This document shows, piece after piece, positions 24,216 through 32,312 of a DNA stretch of 38,623 bases; within the stretch, counting starts at the first letter, position 1; each line of letters opens with the position of its first letter. The notes below the pieces were generated by a model, which had not been told where the DNA came from, ran no database searches, and was given only the letters and a program-made list of their open reading frames with translations. The translations under genes were made by a program, and so were the position numbers. The stretch comes from DASWIP01 sp036397635 (GTDB lineage: Bacteria > Actinomycetota > AC-67): contig DASWIP010000059.1 of assembly GCA_036397635.1 (NCBI GenBank), forward strand, positions 1 to 38,623, read 5' to 3'.

Positions 24216-26048
24216 TCAGGTGGCGCGCGCGTTGCGTATGACCAGTGCGTAGTCCTGGTCGTTGGGGTCGGTGTTGTTTGGCAGCGCGTCGCCGGGCAGG
24301 TTGTGGGCGTGGATCCTGATCCGGTAGCGGCCTGGCTGGGGGTTCTGGATGTGGATGCCTTCGAGGTTGTTGAACCGGTCGGCTTCGCCGCCTTGGATGC
24401 TCCAGCCGTTTTCGAACACGTTGCCGCTCCAGTGGTTGATGACGTTGCCGTCGTCGTCGAGGTGTTCGAGGTGGAGGTCTAAGTCGTTGACCAGGGTGAG
24501 TAGGACCTCGGGCAGGGCGGGCGCGTCGGTCCAGGCGAGGGTGATCTTCAATGGTTGAGTGGGGTCTGCGACGTCGATGAGGTAGCTGCGCGTATCGTCG
24601 GGGTCGGTGAGGATCTGGTTTTGGTCGTGGTAGACGATGGGCTGGTCGGCGAAGACGTTTCGTAGGTTCACCCGACCCCATCCTTCGGTGTTGTTGGGGA
24701 TGTCGGGGGTCCCGAGGTCTTGGGCGCCGTTGACCAGGATGGCTTTGACCATCGCGGGTGAGGGCGGGTTGGTGTAGGTGCGGTTCCACCATTGATGGAT
24801 CAGGGCGGCGGCGCCGGAGACGTGCGGCGCTGCCATCGAAGTGCCGCCACACATCTGATACAGCACTGGAGAAAAGAGCGCGGGAACGCAACCTGGAGGC
24901 AGAGTCGAGTGGCCCTGGTAGAGCGGTCTCGCGGTGAATGAGTTCCAGCCCGGCGCGACGAGTGTCGGGAAGATCCTGAAGTCGAAGGTGGGCCCCCGTG
25001 TCGAGGTCCCGTGTACGTAATCAGGTTCGGACGGGTTCAAAGGTGTCGCAGTTCCCCCCGAGAAGGTCGCCCCGACGCTGATGATGTTCTTCGCCTGCGT
25101 GGTAGATGCGATGTTCGCGTCGTCGTTCTGGTCGCCGGGCTCGGACCCAGAGTTGCCCGCCGCGAAAACCATCAAGTGCGGCTGGTCCCCAGGCTGGTCC
25201 GAAGAGCTGTCGCGGGTGACGGCGTCCCAGAGCGCGCTCTCAGAGGCATACCGCTCGAGGGTGGTTGTGGACCAAGACCCGTTGCTGATGGGTGCTCCGG
25301 AACGGCTGATGTCGCCGGCGAGTTGCGTCAGCTCGACGGTTTCAACCAACGAATTCCCCGTGGCGATGAAGTTGATGTCGATCAACTCTGCTCCTGGCGC
25401 CACGCCGAGACCGTACGAGAACCCCAGATGATCGTGGCCGTCGGCATCCGTGGGCGGGTCCCCGGCGACGGCGCCGGCGACCGCGGTCCCATGGCCCCTG
25501 GCGTCAAGTCCCCCTGGTGCGAAGGGGTGGTAGTTGCGGCGGTCTACAACCTGACCTGCGAGGGCTGGGTGTGAGTCGTCGATGCCTGAATCGACTACGG
25601 CTATCCGTACCCCAGTTCCGTCCAGGCCAAGAGACGACAACCATGGTCGGTAGCCAGGGACAGGCAGTCGATCCGGCCCGACATTCCCAGCTTGAAGTTG
25701 CGCTGACTGCTCGCCAAGCAGTTGTATCGATGCCGGCAGCTCACCTCGAGGCCATCCGGGCTGTGTGGTCGCCAGTCCGATAGCTACACGACGGACCTCG
25801 GACCAGGAGCCGGATGGAGGAGACGTCGGCCGCGACGGTGCGGCGACGAGATAGCTGTTCGGCGGCGAGAAACCGATAAGGTCGGCACCTCTCGACTCGA
25901 GACTGACAAGATCGCGCTCGTGGATAGGGGCGGCGAATCGAATCTCCCAGGTTTCCTCAGCAGGATGTGCTGCTGCCTCAAGGGATCCCGGAGACAATGA
26001 AGCGAATGCGAGCCCTATCGACCCTATGCGGACGAGGCGTTTAGACAA
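24216..26048 (-). CDS. Secreted subtilisin-like serine protease (S8 family, KP-43-like), copy 1
   Basis: The catalytic triad is complete: Asp153 in AVVDSGIDDSHP, His186 in GHGTAVAG, and Ser404 in GGTSMAAPH, with the oxyanion Asn in FAAGNSG. From about residue 440, a C-terminal beta-domain of the kind seen in KP-43-type alkaline proteases carries LVNDLDLHLE, GNVFENG, DRFNNLEGI and QDYALVIRN. A signal peptide-like segment covers the first ~28 residues, and the stretch up to ~125 is probably a propeptide. The start is inferred as TTG 26048, overlapping the upstream peptide stop by 8 nt; the ribosome binding site is poor, so translation probably depends on coupling. The protein has 610 residues. 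Confidence 0.9.
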   Translation of the reverse strand: MSKRLVRIGSIGLAFASLSPGSLEAAAHPAEETWEIRFAAPIHERDLVSLESRGADLIGFSPPNSYLVAAPSRPTSPPSGSWSEVRRVAIGLATTQPGWPRGELPASIQLLGEQSAQLQAGNVGPDRLPVPGYRPWLSSLGLDGTGVRIAVVDSGIDDSHPALAGQVVDRRNYHPFAPGGLDARGHGTAVAGAVAGDPPTDADGHDHLGFSYGLGVAPGAELIDINFIATGNSLVETVELTQLAGDISRSGAPISNGSWSTTTLERYASESALWDAVTRDSSSDQPGDQPHLMVFAAGNSGSEPGDQNDDANIASTTQAKNIISVGATFSGGTATPLNPSEPDYVHGTSTRGPTFDFRIFPTLVAPGWNSFTARPLYQGHSTLPPGCVPALFSPVLYQMCGGTSMAAPHVSGAAALIHQWWNRTYTNPPSPAMVKAILVNGAQDLGTPDIPNNTEGWGRVNLRNVFADQPIVYHDQNQILTDPDDTRSYLIDVADPTQPLKITLAWTDAPALPEVLLTLVNDLDLHLEHLDDDGNVINHWSGNVFENGWSIQGGEADRFNNLEGIHIQNPQPGRYRIRIHAHNLPGDALPNNTDPNDQDYALVIRNARAT

Positions 26049-26319
26049 TCCCGCAGAGGACCGGCTGGCTCGGGGGCGGCGTATCGGGGTCATACACGCA
26101 GATGGGGGTGATGCTGCACCCATCGAAGCAGATGGCGATGTAGCCGATGGGGCCGCCGATCGGAGAGTCGGCGCATCCCCAGGTCCACACAACGCGGTGG
26201 TCGATGTCATAGGTGTTCCAGCATGGCGGGATGTCGGCTCCTGCGGGCGTCGCTGAGAGCAGCCCACCCAACGCGACTAGCAGCGCTACCAGCACCACCA
26301 GCATTCGACGATGCCGCAT
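26041..26319 (-). CDS. Small secreted six-cysteine peptide, copy 1
   Basis: The 92-residue product has a clear signal peptide (basic RHRR, a Leu/Val/Ala core, cleavage after ATPAGA, residues 1-28). The mature 64 residues start DIPPCWNTYDIDH. Six cysteines stand at 33, 49, 64, 68, 74 and 89, suggesting three disulfides in the exported form. GGAGGAAGG precedes ATG 26319. I do not recognise the family. It is 57-65% similar by eye to the copy at 28222, with all cysteines, the signal peptide and PPCWNTYDIDH kept. It overlaps the protease that follows, so it is likely a partner: inhibitor, chaperone, or the substrate that the protease matures. Those roles are inference. Confidence 0.85.
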   Translation of the reverse strand: MRHRRMLVVLVALLVALGGLLSATPAGADIPPCWNTYDIDHRVVWTWGCADSPIGGPIGYIAICFDGCSITPICVYDPDTPPPSQPVLCGIV

Positions 26320-26362
26320 GCCTTCCTCCTTGTCCTGAAAGGTCGGATTCTCCGCCTTTGCG

Positions 26363-26393
26363 AAGATAGCCCTATCCGGGGGGGGCCTGTCAA
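26363..26393 (-). promoter_or_regulatory. Promoter and palindrome of module copy 1
   Basis: The minus strand has a perfect TTGACA (26388-26393), a 19-nt GC-rich spacer, and TATCTT (26363-26368). The palindrome GATAG-GG-CTATC (26365-26376) overlaps the -10 and could bind a repressor or activator. The long spacer suggests that a regulator twists the promoter into register. Confidence 0.6.
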
Positions 26394-26423
26394 GGGGAGG
26401 CCAAGGGCCGATGGTTGCCCTCC

Positions 26424-28235
26424 TCAGGGCGCGCGCGCGTTGCGTATGACCAGCGCGTAGTCCTGGTCGTTGGGGTCGGTGTTGTTGGGCAGCGCATCGC
26501 CGGGCAGGTTGTGGGCTCGGATGGTGATTCGGTAGCGGCCTGGCTGGGGGGCTTGCAGGTGGATGCCTTCGAGGTTGTTGAACCGGTCGGCTTCGCTGCC
26601 GTGGATGCTCCAGCCATCCTCGAAGACGTTGCCGTGCCACTGACCGATGACCTGCCCTTCGCCGTCGAGCTGCTCGAGGTGCAGGTCGAGGTCGTTGACC
26701 AGGGTGAGTGGTGCGCCGGCTAGCGCCGGGGCGTCGGTCCAGGCGAGGGTGATCTTCAAGGGCCGAGCAGGGTCGGCGACTTCGATGAGGTAGCTGCGCG
26801 TATCGTCGGGGTCGGTGAGGATCTGGTTTTGGTCGTGGTAGACGATGGGCTGGTCGGCGAAGACGTTGCGGAGGTTGACGCGTCCCCATCCTTCGGTGTT
26901 GTTGGGGATGTCGGGGGTGCCGAGGTCTTGGGCGCCGTTGACCAGGATGGCCTTGACCATTGCCGGTGAGGGCGGATCGGAGTGGGTGCGCTTCCACCAT
27001 TGGTGGATCAGCGCGCCGGCGCCCGATACGTGCGGCGCTGCCATTGAGGTACCCCCGCACATGTGATATCGCACCGGCGAAAAGAGAGCAGGAACGCACG
27101 CGCCGACCGACAACGCTCCAAGATCGGCTCTCGCCGTGAATGTGTTACCACCGGGAGCAACAAGCGTTGGGAAGATCCGGAAGTCGAACGTCGGCCCCTT
27201 CGATGAGTAGCCATAGACGATGTCCGGGTCCGATGGGCGCAGAGGTGTTGCGGTTCCACCGGAAGAGGTCGCGCCAACAGAGATGATGTTCTTCGCCTGA
27301 GTCGTGGACGCTATGTTCCCATCGTTGTTCCCGGGGGTCGGCTCTTCCCCAGAATTCCCAGCTGCGAACACCATGAGCAACGGTTGGTCGTCGGCCTTCT
27401 CGACAGAGGCATCCCGTACGGCAGCGTCCCAGAGCGCGCTTTCGGTCGAGTACTGCTCGTAGGTCGTGGTGTGCCAAGACCCGTTGCTGATGGCTGCGCC
27501 GGATTCATGCACGTCCCCAAGAAGCGCGAGAAGATCCACCGGCTCCCCCGATCCTTTCGTGATCGACGAGAAGTTGATGTCCACGAGTTCTACGGCTGGA
27601 GCCACGCCCAGTCCGTACGAGAACCCGAGATGATCGTGCCCGTCCTCATCTGGGGGCGGTTCTCCCCCCAGCGCTCCAGCAACAGAAGTGCCGTGACCTT
27701 CAACATCGGTTCCTCCCGGGAGCGCGCCGTAGTTGGTGCGGGTAACCACGCGCCCGACTAGCGCGGGGTGAGAGTCATCGACCCCGGTGTCGACGACGGC
27801 TACTCTGACGCCCTCACCATCGAGGGTCAGACTCGACAGCCACTGTCGATATCCAGGGAAGGGAAGCCTATCGGGGCCGATGTTGCCGGCCTGGAGTTGA
27901 TCGGACTGTTCGCCCAGGAGGATGATGCGTGCCGGCAAGCTGCGTTCGCCCAACCGGGATTCGCCGCCAGGTGTGGATGCCTGCGGCGCATACGCACTCC
28001 GGGGCGCGCTTGATCCCGCACTCCGAACCGCGATCGAATGCGGTGGCCAGTACCCGATGATCTGGTACCCCCGTGCCTCGATGGATCGAAGGTCGAGCTC
28101 ACGGATGGGTCGGCCGAAGTCGAGGACGAATCGACCATGGCCTGGCTGATCAACCAGCGTCTTCGCCGAAGCCGCCAGGGGGACGAGGGCGATCACGACG
28201 GCTACGGCTGTTGCGAGTCGCCTAGATGATTCCAC
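26424..28235 (-). CDS. Secreted subtilisin-like serine protease (S8 family, KP-43-like), copy 2
   Basis: This 603-residue paralogue has the same layout: a signal peptide (residues 1-20, basic RRLATAVAVVIALVPLAASA), a propeptide-like segment, then the catalytic domain. Asp149 is in AVVDTGVDDSHP, His181 in GHGTSVAG, and Ser397 in GGTSMAAPH. The KP-43-type C-terminal domain is almost identical to copy 1, while the first 400 residues differ at many positions. The start is taken as GTG 28235, which overlaps the upstream peptide gene by 14 nt; a weak AAGAGA precedes it. Like copy 1, it probably relies on translational coupling. Expected location is outside the cell. Confidence 0.9.
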   Translation of the reverse strand: MESSRRLATAVAVVIALVPLAASAKTLVDQPGHGRFVLDFGRPIRELDLRSIEARGYQIIGYWPPHSIAVRSAGSSAPRSAYAPQASTPGGESRLGERSLPARIILLGEQSDQLQAGNIGPDRLPFPGYRQWLSSLTLDGEGVRVAVVDTGVDDSHPALVGRVVTRTNYGALPGGTDVEGHGTSVAGALGGEPPPDEDGHDHLGFSYGLGVAPAVELVDINFSSITKGSGEPVDLLALLGDVHESGAAISNGSWHTTTYEQYSTESALWDAAVRDASVEKADDQPLLMVFAAGNSGEEPTPGNNDGNIASTTQAKNIISVGATSSGGTATPLRPSDPDIVYGYSSKGPTFDFRIFPTLVAPGGNTFTARADLGALSVGACVPALFSPVRYHMCGGTSMAAPHVSGAGALIHQWWKRTHSDPPSPAMVKAILVNGAQDLGTPDIPNNTEGWGRVNLRNVFADQPIVYHDQNQILTDPDDTRSYLIEVADPARPLKITLAWTDAPALAGAPLTLVNDLDLHLEQLDGEGQVIGQWHGNVFEDGWSIHGSEADRFNNLEGIHLQAPQPGRYRITIRAHNLPGDALPNNTDPNDQDYALVIRNARAP

Positions 28236-28491
28236 AGCCGATCTCTTGGCCCGGTCGGTTTGGATCGTAGACGCAGATCGGGTAGACGTTGCAGTGCTCG
28301 GTGCACACGGCGATGTAGCCGATAGGGCCGATCGGTACGTCGGCGCACCCCCAAGTCCGCACAACGCTGTGGTCGATGTCATAGGTGTTCCAGCATGGCG
28401 GGATGTCGGCTCTTGCGGGTATTCCTGAGAGCAGCCCGCCCAGCGCGAGCAGCAGCACCACCAGCATCACGACGATTCGACGTCGGGGCAT
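28222..28491 (-). CDS. Small secreted six-cysteine peptide, copy 2
   Basis: The 89-residue product has a signal peptide (residues 1-28, ending IPARA) and a mature 61-residue part with cysteines at 33, 49, 63, 67, 73 and 86. The conserved start DIPPCWNTYDIDH is shared with copy 1, as are TWGCAD, GPIGYIA and PICVYDP. AAGGAGG with 5-nt spacing precedes ATG 28491, the best ribosome binding site in the module. The peptide is therefore probably made in excess over the protease. Function is unknown; the peptides keep the cysteine pattern while changing loop residues, as defended or target-facing peptides often do. Confidence 0.85.
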   Translation of the reverse strand: MPRRRIVVMLVVLLLALGGLLSGIPARADIPPCWNTYDIDHSVVRTWGCADVPIGPIGYIAVCTEHCNVYPICVYDPNRPGQEIGCGII

Positions 28492-28535
28492 CGTATCCTC
28501 CTTCGACCCAAAGGTCCTGTTTCTCCGCCTTTGCG

Positions 28536-28567
28536 AAGATAGCCCTATCGGAGGGGGGGCCTGTCAA
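28536..28567 (-). promoter_or_regulatory. Promoter and palindrome of module copy 2
   Basis: TTGACA (28562-28567), a 20-nt spacer, and TATCTT (28536-28541), with palindrome GATAG-GG-CTATC at 28538-28549. The arrangement matches copy 1 except for one extra base in the spacer. It is divergent from obgE. Confidence 0.6.
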
Positions 28568-28618
28568 GGGGGAGACGATCCAGGCGCGGGGGCTCAGGAG
28601 TGGGCTTCCTTCGGTTGG

Positions 28619-28624
28619 TACAGT
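28619..28624 (+). promoter_or_regulatory. -10 box of obgE, leaderless type
   Basis: TACAGT ends 7 nt before the obgE GTG start, so the transcript probably begins at or within a base of the start codon. No ribosome binding site is present. Confidence 0.55.
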
Positions 28625-28631
28625 CGCCGCC

Positions 28632-29921
28632 GTGGAGCGGAGCTTCGTCGATGAGGTCAAGGTGCACGTCGCCGCGGGTGATGGCGGGGACGGCGCTGCC
28701 TCGTTCCACCGCGAGAAGGGCAAGCCCAAAGGCCGCGCAGACGGCGGGAACGGTGGCGACGGCGGCTCGGTGATCTTCCGGGTCGACCCTAACGTCGCCA
28801 CGTTGTCCGACCTGGCTCGGAACCCTCATCAGAGGGCCGTGCGCGGCCGCAACGGCCAGGGCAACGAGCGGCACGGGTCCGGCGGCGAGGACCGCATCGT
28901 GCTGATCCCCGACGGGACGGTGGTCTTCGACGGGGAGTCGGGCGAGCTGCTCGCGGATCTGGTGGGGGCGGGCACCACGTTCGTGGCGGCTGCAGGCGGT
29001 CGCGGCGGGCGCGGGAACGCGGCGCTGCTGACCGCGCGCCGGCGCGCGCCGGGATTCGCCGAGCGCGGCGAGCCGGGCGAGCAGCGCCGGCTGCGCCTAG
29101 AGCTCAAGGTGCTCGCCGATGTGGGGCTGGTCGGGTTCCCCAACGCCGGCAAGTCATCGCTGATCGCGCGCCTGTCGGCCGCCCGCCCGAAGGTCGCCGC
29201 CTACCCGTTCACGACCCTGTCTCCGAACCTGGGCGTGACAGAGACCGCCGACGCTCGGTTCGTGGTCGCCGACGTGCCCGGGCTGATCGAGGGAGCCTCG
29301 GAGGGACGCGGGCTCGGGCTTGCGTTCCTGCGGCACCTCGAGCGCTGCCGCGCGCTGTGCTTCGTGCTCGACGTGTCCTCGGAGGTCACGCCCGGCGACG
29401 CGCTCGTGGCGCTGCGAGCCGAGCTGCGCGCGCACGATACTTCGTTCGACGGACGGCCCGGCGTGGTCGCGGCGAACAAGACCGACGTCGCCGAGACCGA
29501 GGACGCGATCACCGGCGCGCGCGCGGCCGCCGATGAGGCCGGGTTCGCCTTCGTCGCGTGCTCGGCGCTGACCGGCGACGGGGTCGGCGAGCTGACGCAG
29601 CTGCTCGCGCGCGAGGTGGAACGCACGCGCGCCGAGGGGGCGCCTTCGTCACACAAGCTGATCCGGATCAGGCCCGAGGACGACCGAGTCACCGTCGAGC
29701 GCGAGGATGCCGCGTGGCGGATCCGCAACCCGGCCGCCGAACGCCTGGTCCGGCGGTTCGATCTCGACAACATCGAGGCCCTGCGCTACGTGCAAGACCG
29801 GATGGTGTCGATCGGCGTCGAGTCGGCCCTGAGCAAGGCCGGGGCGAAGGAAGGCGACGAGGTGCGGATCGGCGATATCGTCTTCGATTTCGAGCCCGAA
29901 GACGGGACGGGGGGACGATGA
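28632..29921 (+). CDS. obgE: GTPase Obg
   Basis: Obg is an essential GTPase linked to late 50S ribosome assembly. The 429-residue protein has the Gly-rich Obg domain (1-158: FVDEVKVHVAAGDGGDGAASFHREK onward) and the G domain with G1 GFPNAGKSS, G3 DVPGLIEGA, and G4 NKTD. It also has the C-terminal OCT domain seen in actinobacterial and Bacillus Obg (VTVEREDAAWRIRNPAAERLV onward). GTG 28632 is selected because it begins the Obg domain and because a TACAGT -10 lies 7 nt upstream; the long open frame further upstream is shadow. The stop overlaps proB by ATGA. Confidence 0.96.
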   Translation: MERSFVDEVKVHVAAGDGGDGAASFHREKGKPKGRADGGNGGDGGSVIFRVDPNVATLSDLARNPHQRAVRGRNGQGNERHGSGGEDRIVLIPDGTVVFDGESGELLADLVGAGTTFVAAAGGRGGRGNAALLTARRRAPGFAERGEPGEQRRLRLELKVLADVGLVGFPNAGKSSLIARLSAARPKVAAYPFTTLSPNLGVTETADARFVVADVPGLIEGASEGRGLGLAFLRHLERCRALCFVLDVSSEVTPGDALVALRAELRAHDTSFDGRPGVVAANKTDVAETEDAITGARAAADEAGFAFVACSALTGDGVGELTQLLAREVERTRAEGAPSSHKLIRIRPEDDRVTVEREDAAWRIRNPAAERLVRRFDLDNIEALRYVQDRMVSIGVESALSKAGAKEGDEVRIGDIVFDFEPEDGTGGR

Positions 29922-31012
29922 CGCGAAAGCTGCCCGCCGTCTCGCGCATGGTCGTCAAGGTGGGGACGTCGACCTTGACCGACGCGCGCGGTGTGCTCGA
30001 CGACGCGCAGGTGCGCGCGCTGGCAGGCGACATCGCGGCGGCACGCAAGCGGGGCGTGGCCGTGACGTTGGTGTCCTCGGGCGCGATCGCGGCGGGGCTC
30101 GAGCCGCTCGGCCTGTCGCGACGGCCGTCGGACATCCCTTCGCTGCAGGCCGCCGCCAGCGTCGGGCAAGGCATCCTGATGCACGCCTATCAGCGGGCGT
30201 TCGCCCGCCGGCGCATCCCCGTCGGACAGGTGCTGCTGACCCAGGACGATTTCGTGCGGCGCAAGAGCTACCTGAACGCTCACCACGCCGTCGAGCGGCT
30301 CCTGCGCCTCGACGTGGTGCCGATCGTCAACGAGAACGACGCGGTGGCGGTCGAGGAGATCCGCTTCGGCGACAACGACCGGCTGGCCGCGCTCGTGTCG
30401 ATCATGGTGCACGCGCAGCTGCTCGTCATCCTCTCCGACATCGACGGCGTGTACTCGGCCGATCCGCGACGCGCGCGCGCCGACGAGCCGTTGCACCGCG
30501 TCGACGACCTCTCCGGGCTCGAGCAGCTGCGCGCCGGCCGCCGCGGGTCGCCCCTCGGATCCGGTGGGATGGCCTCCAAGGTCGAGGCGGTGCGAACCGC
30601 GGCGTCTGCCGGGACCGGCGTGATCATCGCCAACGGCCGCGAAGCGCGGGTGCTGCAGCGGCTCCTGCAGGGCGAGGATCTCGGGTCGTTCTTCGCGCCG
30701 CATCGGGCGCGCGGACGGCACAGGAAACTGTGGATCCAGTTCACCGTCAATCCGCGCGGGCGGATCGTGGTCGACGAGGGCGCGCGGCGCGCGCTGGTCG
30801 AGGGAGGCAAGAGCCTGCTGCCGGCGGGGGTGGTCGCGGCCGAGGGGCGCTTCGAGGTCGGCGACGCCGTCGATGTGGCCACCTCCGACGGCGTCGTGTT
30901 CGCACGCGGCATCACCTCGTACGGGGCCGACGAACTGCCGGCCCTGATGGGCACGAGCATCCGCGACGGCGGCCGCGAGCTGATCCACCGGGACTCGTTG
31001 GTGATCCTGTAG
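29918..31012 (+). CDS. proB: Glutamate 5-kinase
   Basis: ProB phosphorylates glutamate in the first step of proline synthesis. The 364-residue protein has the amino acid kinase domain (VVKVGTSTLTDARG; VSSGAIAAGL; NENDAVAVEEIRFGDNDRLAALV; GSGGMASKVEA) and a C-terminal PUA domain (about 280-360, RGRIVVDEGARRALVEGGKSLLPAGV). Proline feedback acts on such enzymes through the kinase domain. ATG 29918 overlaps the obgE stop. proA follows with its own probable start. Confidence 0.96.
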   Translation: MTRKLPAVSRMVVKVGTSTLTDARGVLDDAQVRALAGDIAAARKRGVAVTLVSSGAIAAGLEPLGLSRRPSDIPSLQAAASVGQGILMHAYQRAFARRRIPVGQVLLTQDDFVRRKSYLNAHHAVERLLRLDVVPIVNENDAVAVEEIRFGDNDRLAALVSIMVHAQLLVILSDIDGVYSADPRRARADEPLHRVDDLSGLEQLRAGRRGSPLGSGGMASKVEAVRTAASAGTGVIIANGREARVLQRLLQGEDLGSFFAPHRARGRHRKLWIQFTVNPRGRIVVDEGARRALVEGGKSLLPAGVVAAEGRFEVGDAVDVATSDGVVFARGITSYGADELPALMGTSIRDGGRELIHRDSLVIL

Positions 31013-31049
31013 GGACCGGCTAGCCGGGGAAGCCGCCGCCGCGAGCAGG

Positions 31050-31055
31050 TACCCT
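31050..31055 (+). promoter_or_regulatory. Possible -10 box of proA
   Basis: TACCCT ends 9 nt before the proA ATG, and no ribosome binding site is seen in the 52-bp gap after proB. This fits the leaderless pattern of neighbouring genes. Confidence 0.35.
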
Positions 31056-31064
31056 GGTGGTCTC

Positions 31065-32312
31065 ATGAGCGAGGTCCTAGAGATCGGCCGGCGGGCCAGA
31101 CAGGCCGCCGCGCGCCTGGCGACGACGTCCACCAAGGTCAAGGATGAGGCGCTGGGGGCGATCGCCGACGCGCTCGTTGGCCGCACCGATCAGATCCTGG
31201 TCGCCAACGCCGAGGACGTTCAGCGCGGCCGTGAGGAGGGCCTCAGCAGCGCGCTGCTCGACCGGCTGACGCTGACGCGCGAGCGCGTCGCCGCGATCGC
31301 GCAGGCACTCCGGGACCTCATCGGGCTGAAAGATCCGGTCGGGCAGGTGCTCGACGGCTGGACGCTACCGAACGGGCTGCGGATCCAGAAGGTGCGCGTC
31401 CCGCTCGGCGTCGTCGGCATCATCTACGAAGCCCGCCCGAACGTCACCGTGGACGCTGCCGGGCTGTGCCTCAAGAGCGGCAACGCGTGCATCCTGCGCG
31501 GATCTCGGACGGCGATCTCGTCCAACATCGCGCTCGCGACGATCATCGAGGATGCCGGGACGGCAGCCGGTCTGCCGCCCGACAGCGTTCAGCTGATCCG
31601 CTCGACCGACCGCGAGAGCGCCAAGGAGCTGATGCGCGCGCGCGATCACGTGGACGTGCTGATCCCGCGCGGCGGCGCCGACCTGATCCGCACCGTGGTC
31701 GAGGAGTCGATGGTTCCGGTGATCGAGACCGGCGTCGGCAACTGTCACGTCTACGTGGATGCGCGCGCGGACCTCGAGAAGGCCTTGCCGATCCTGATCA
31801 ACGCCAAGACGCAGCGGCCGAGCGTGTGCAACGCGGCGGAGACGCTGCTCGTCCATCGGGACGTGGCCGAGGCCTTTCTCCCAGGTGCGATCGGCGCGTT
31901 GAAGGAGCACGGCGTCGAGCTCCGCGGCGACGAGGGCGCGCGCGCCTACGACGCCGGCATGACTTCGGCAACCGAGGACGATTGGTACGCCGAGTACTTG
32001 GATCTGATCTTGGCCGTCAAGGTCGTCGACTCGCTGGACGATGCGATCGCGCACATCAACACCTACGGCTCGAACCACACCGACGCGATCCTGACCGAGG
32101 ACTATTCCGCTGCACGTAAGTTCCAGCTCGAGGTCGACTCGGCCTGCGTCGTGGTCAACGCCTCGACACGCTTCGCCGACGGCGGGGAGTTCGGGTTCGG
32201 GGCCGAGATCGGTATCTCGAACCAGAAGCTGCACGCCCGCGGGCCGATGGCGCTGGCGGAGATGACCTCGTACAAGTACCTCGTGCAGGGCACGGGCCAG
32301 GTGCGTGCGTGA
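31065..32312 (+). CDS. proA: Gamma-glutamyl phosphate reductase
   Basis: ProA reduces gamma-glutamyl phosphate with NADPH to glutamate semialdehyde, the second step of proline synthesis. The 415-residue protein has VGIIYEARPNVTVDAAGLCLKSGNACILRGS, the PRGGADLIR loop, and the catalytic Cys in QRPSVCNAAETLLV. It also has the C-terminal FGFGAEIGISNQKLHARGPM segment. The ATG has no Shine-Dalgarno site. The stop overlaps the DinB-like gene (GTGA). Confidence 0.97.
   Translation: MSEVLEIGRRARQAAARLATTSTKVKDEALGAIADALVGRTDQILVANAEDVQRGREEGLSSALLDRLTLTRERVAAIAQALRDLIGLKDPVGQVLDGWTLPNGLRIQKVRVPLGVVGIIYEARPNVTVDAAGLCLKSGNACILRGSRTAISSNIALATIIEDAGTAAGLPPDSVQLIRSTDRESAKELMRARDHVDVLIPRGGADLIRTVVEESMVPVIETGVGNCHVYVDARADLEKALPILINAKTQRPSVCNAAETLLVHRDVAEAFLPGAIGALKEHGVELRGDEGARAYDAGMTSATEDDWYAEYLDLILAVKVVDSLDDAIAHINTYGSNHTDAILTEDYSAARKFQLEVDSACVVVNASTRFADGGEFGFGAEIGISNQKLHARGPMALAEMTSYKYLVQGTGQVRA

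Larger units (their letters stand above)
24216..28567 (-). repeat. Tandem duplication of a peptide-protease module
   Basis: Two direct copies of about 2.15 kb occupy 24216-26393 and 26424-28567, separated by 30 bp. Each contains, in minus-strand order, a TTGACA promoter, a six-Cys secreted peptide and an S8 protease. A 29-nt block in the promoter region is identical (26348-26376 and 28521-28549). The 3' portions of the protease genes are also nearly identical, while the middle and the 5' ends of the proteases diverge clearly. The island interrupts the usual rpmA-obgE adjacency. Confidence 0.85.

Noticed and set aside
24216..26048. S8 frame extended to 26267 and beyond
   Set aside because: The extra N-terminus is the peptide gene read in another frame; the peptide has its own signal sequence and SD, and the same situation recurs in copy 2.
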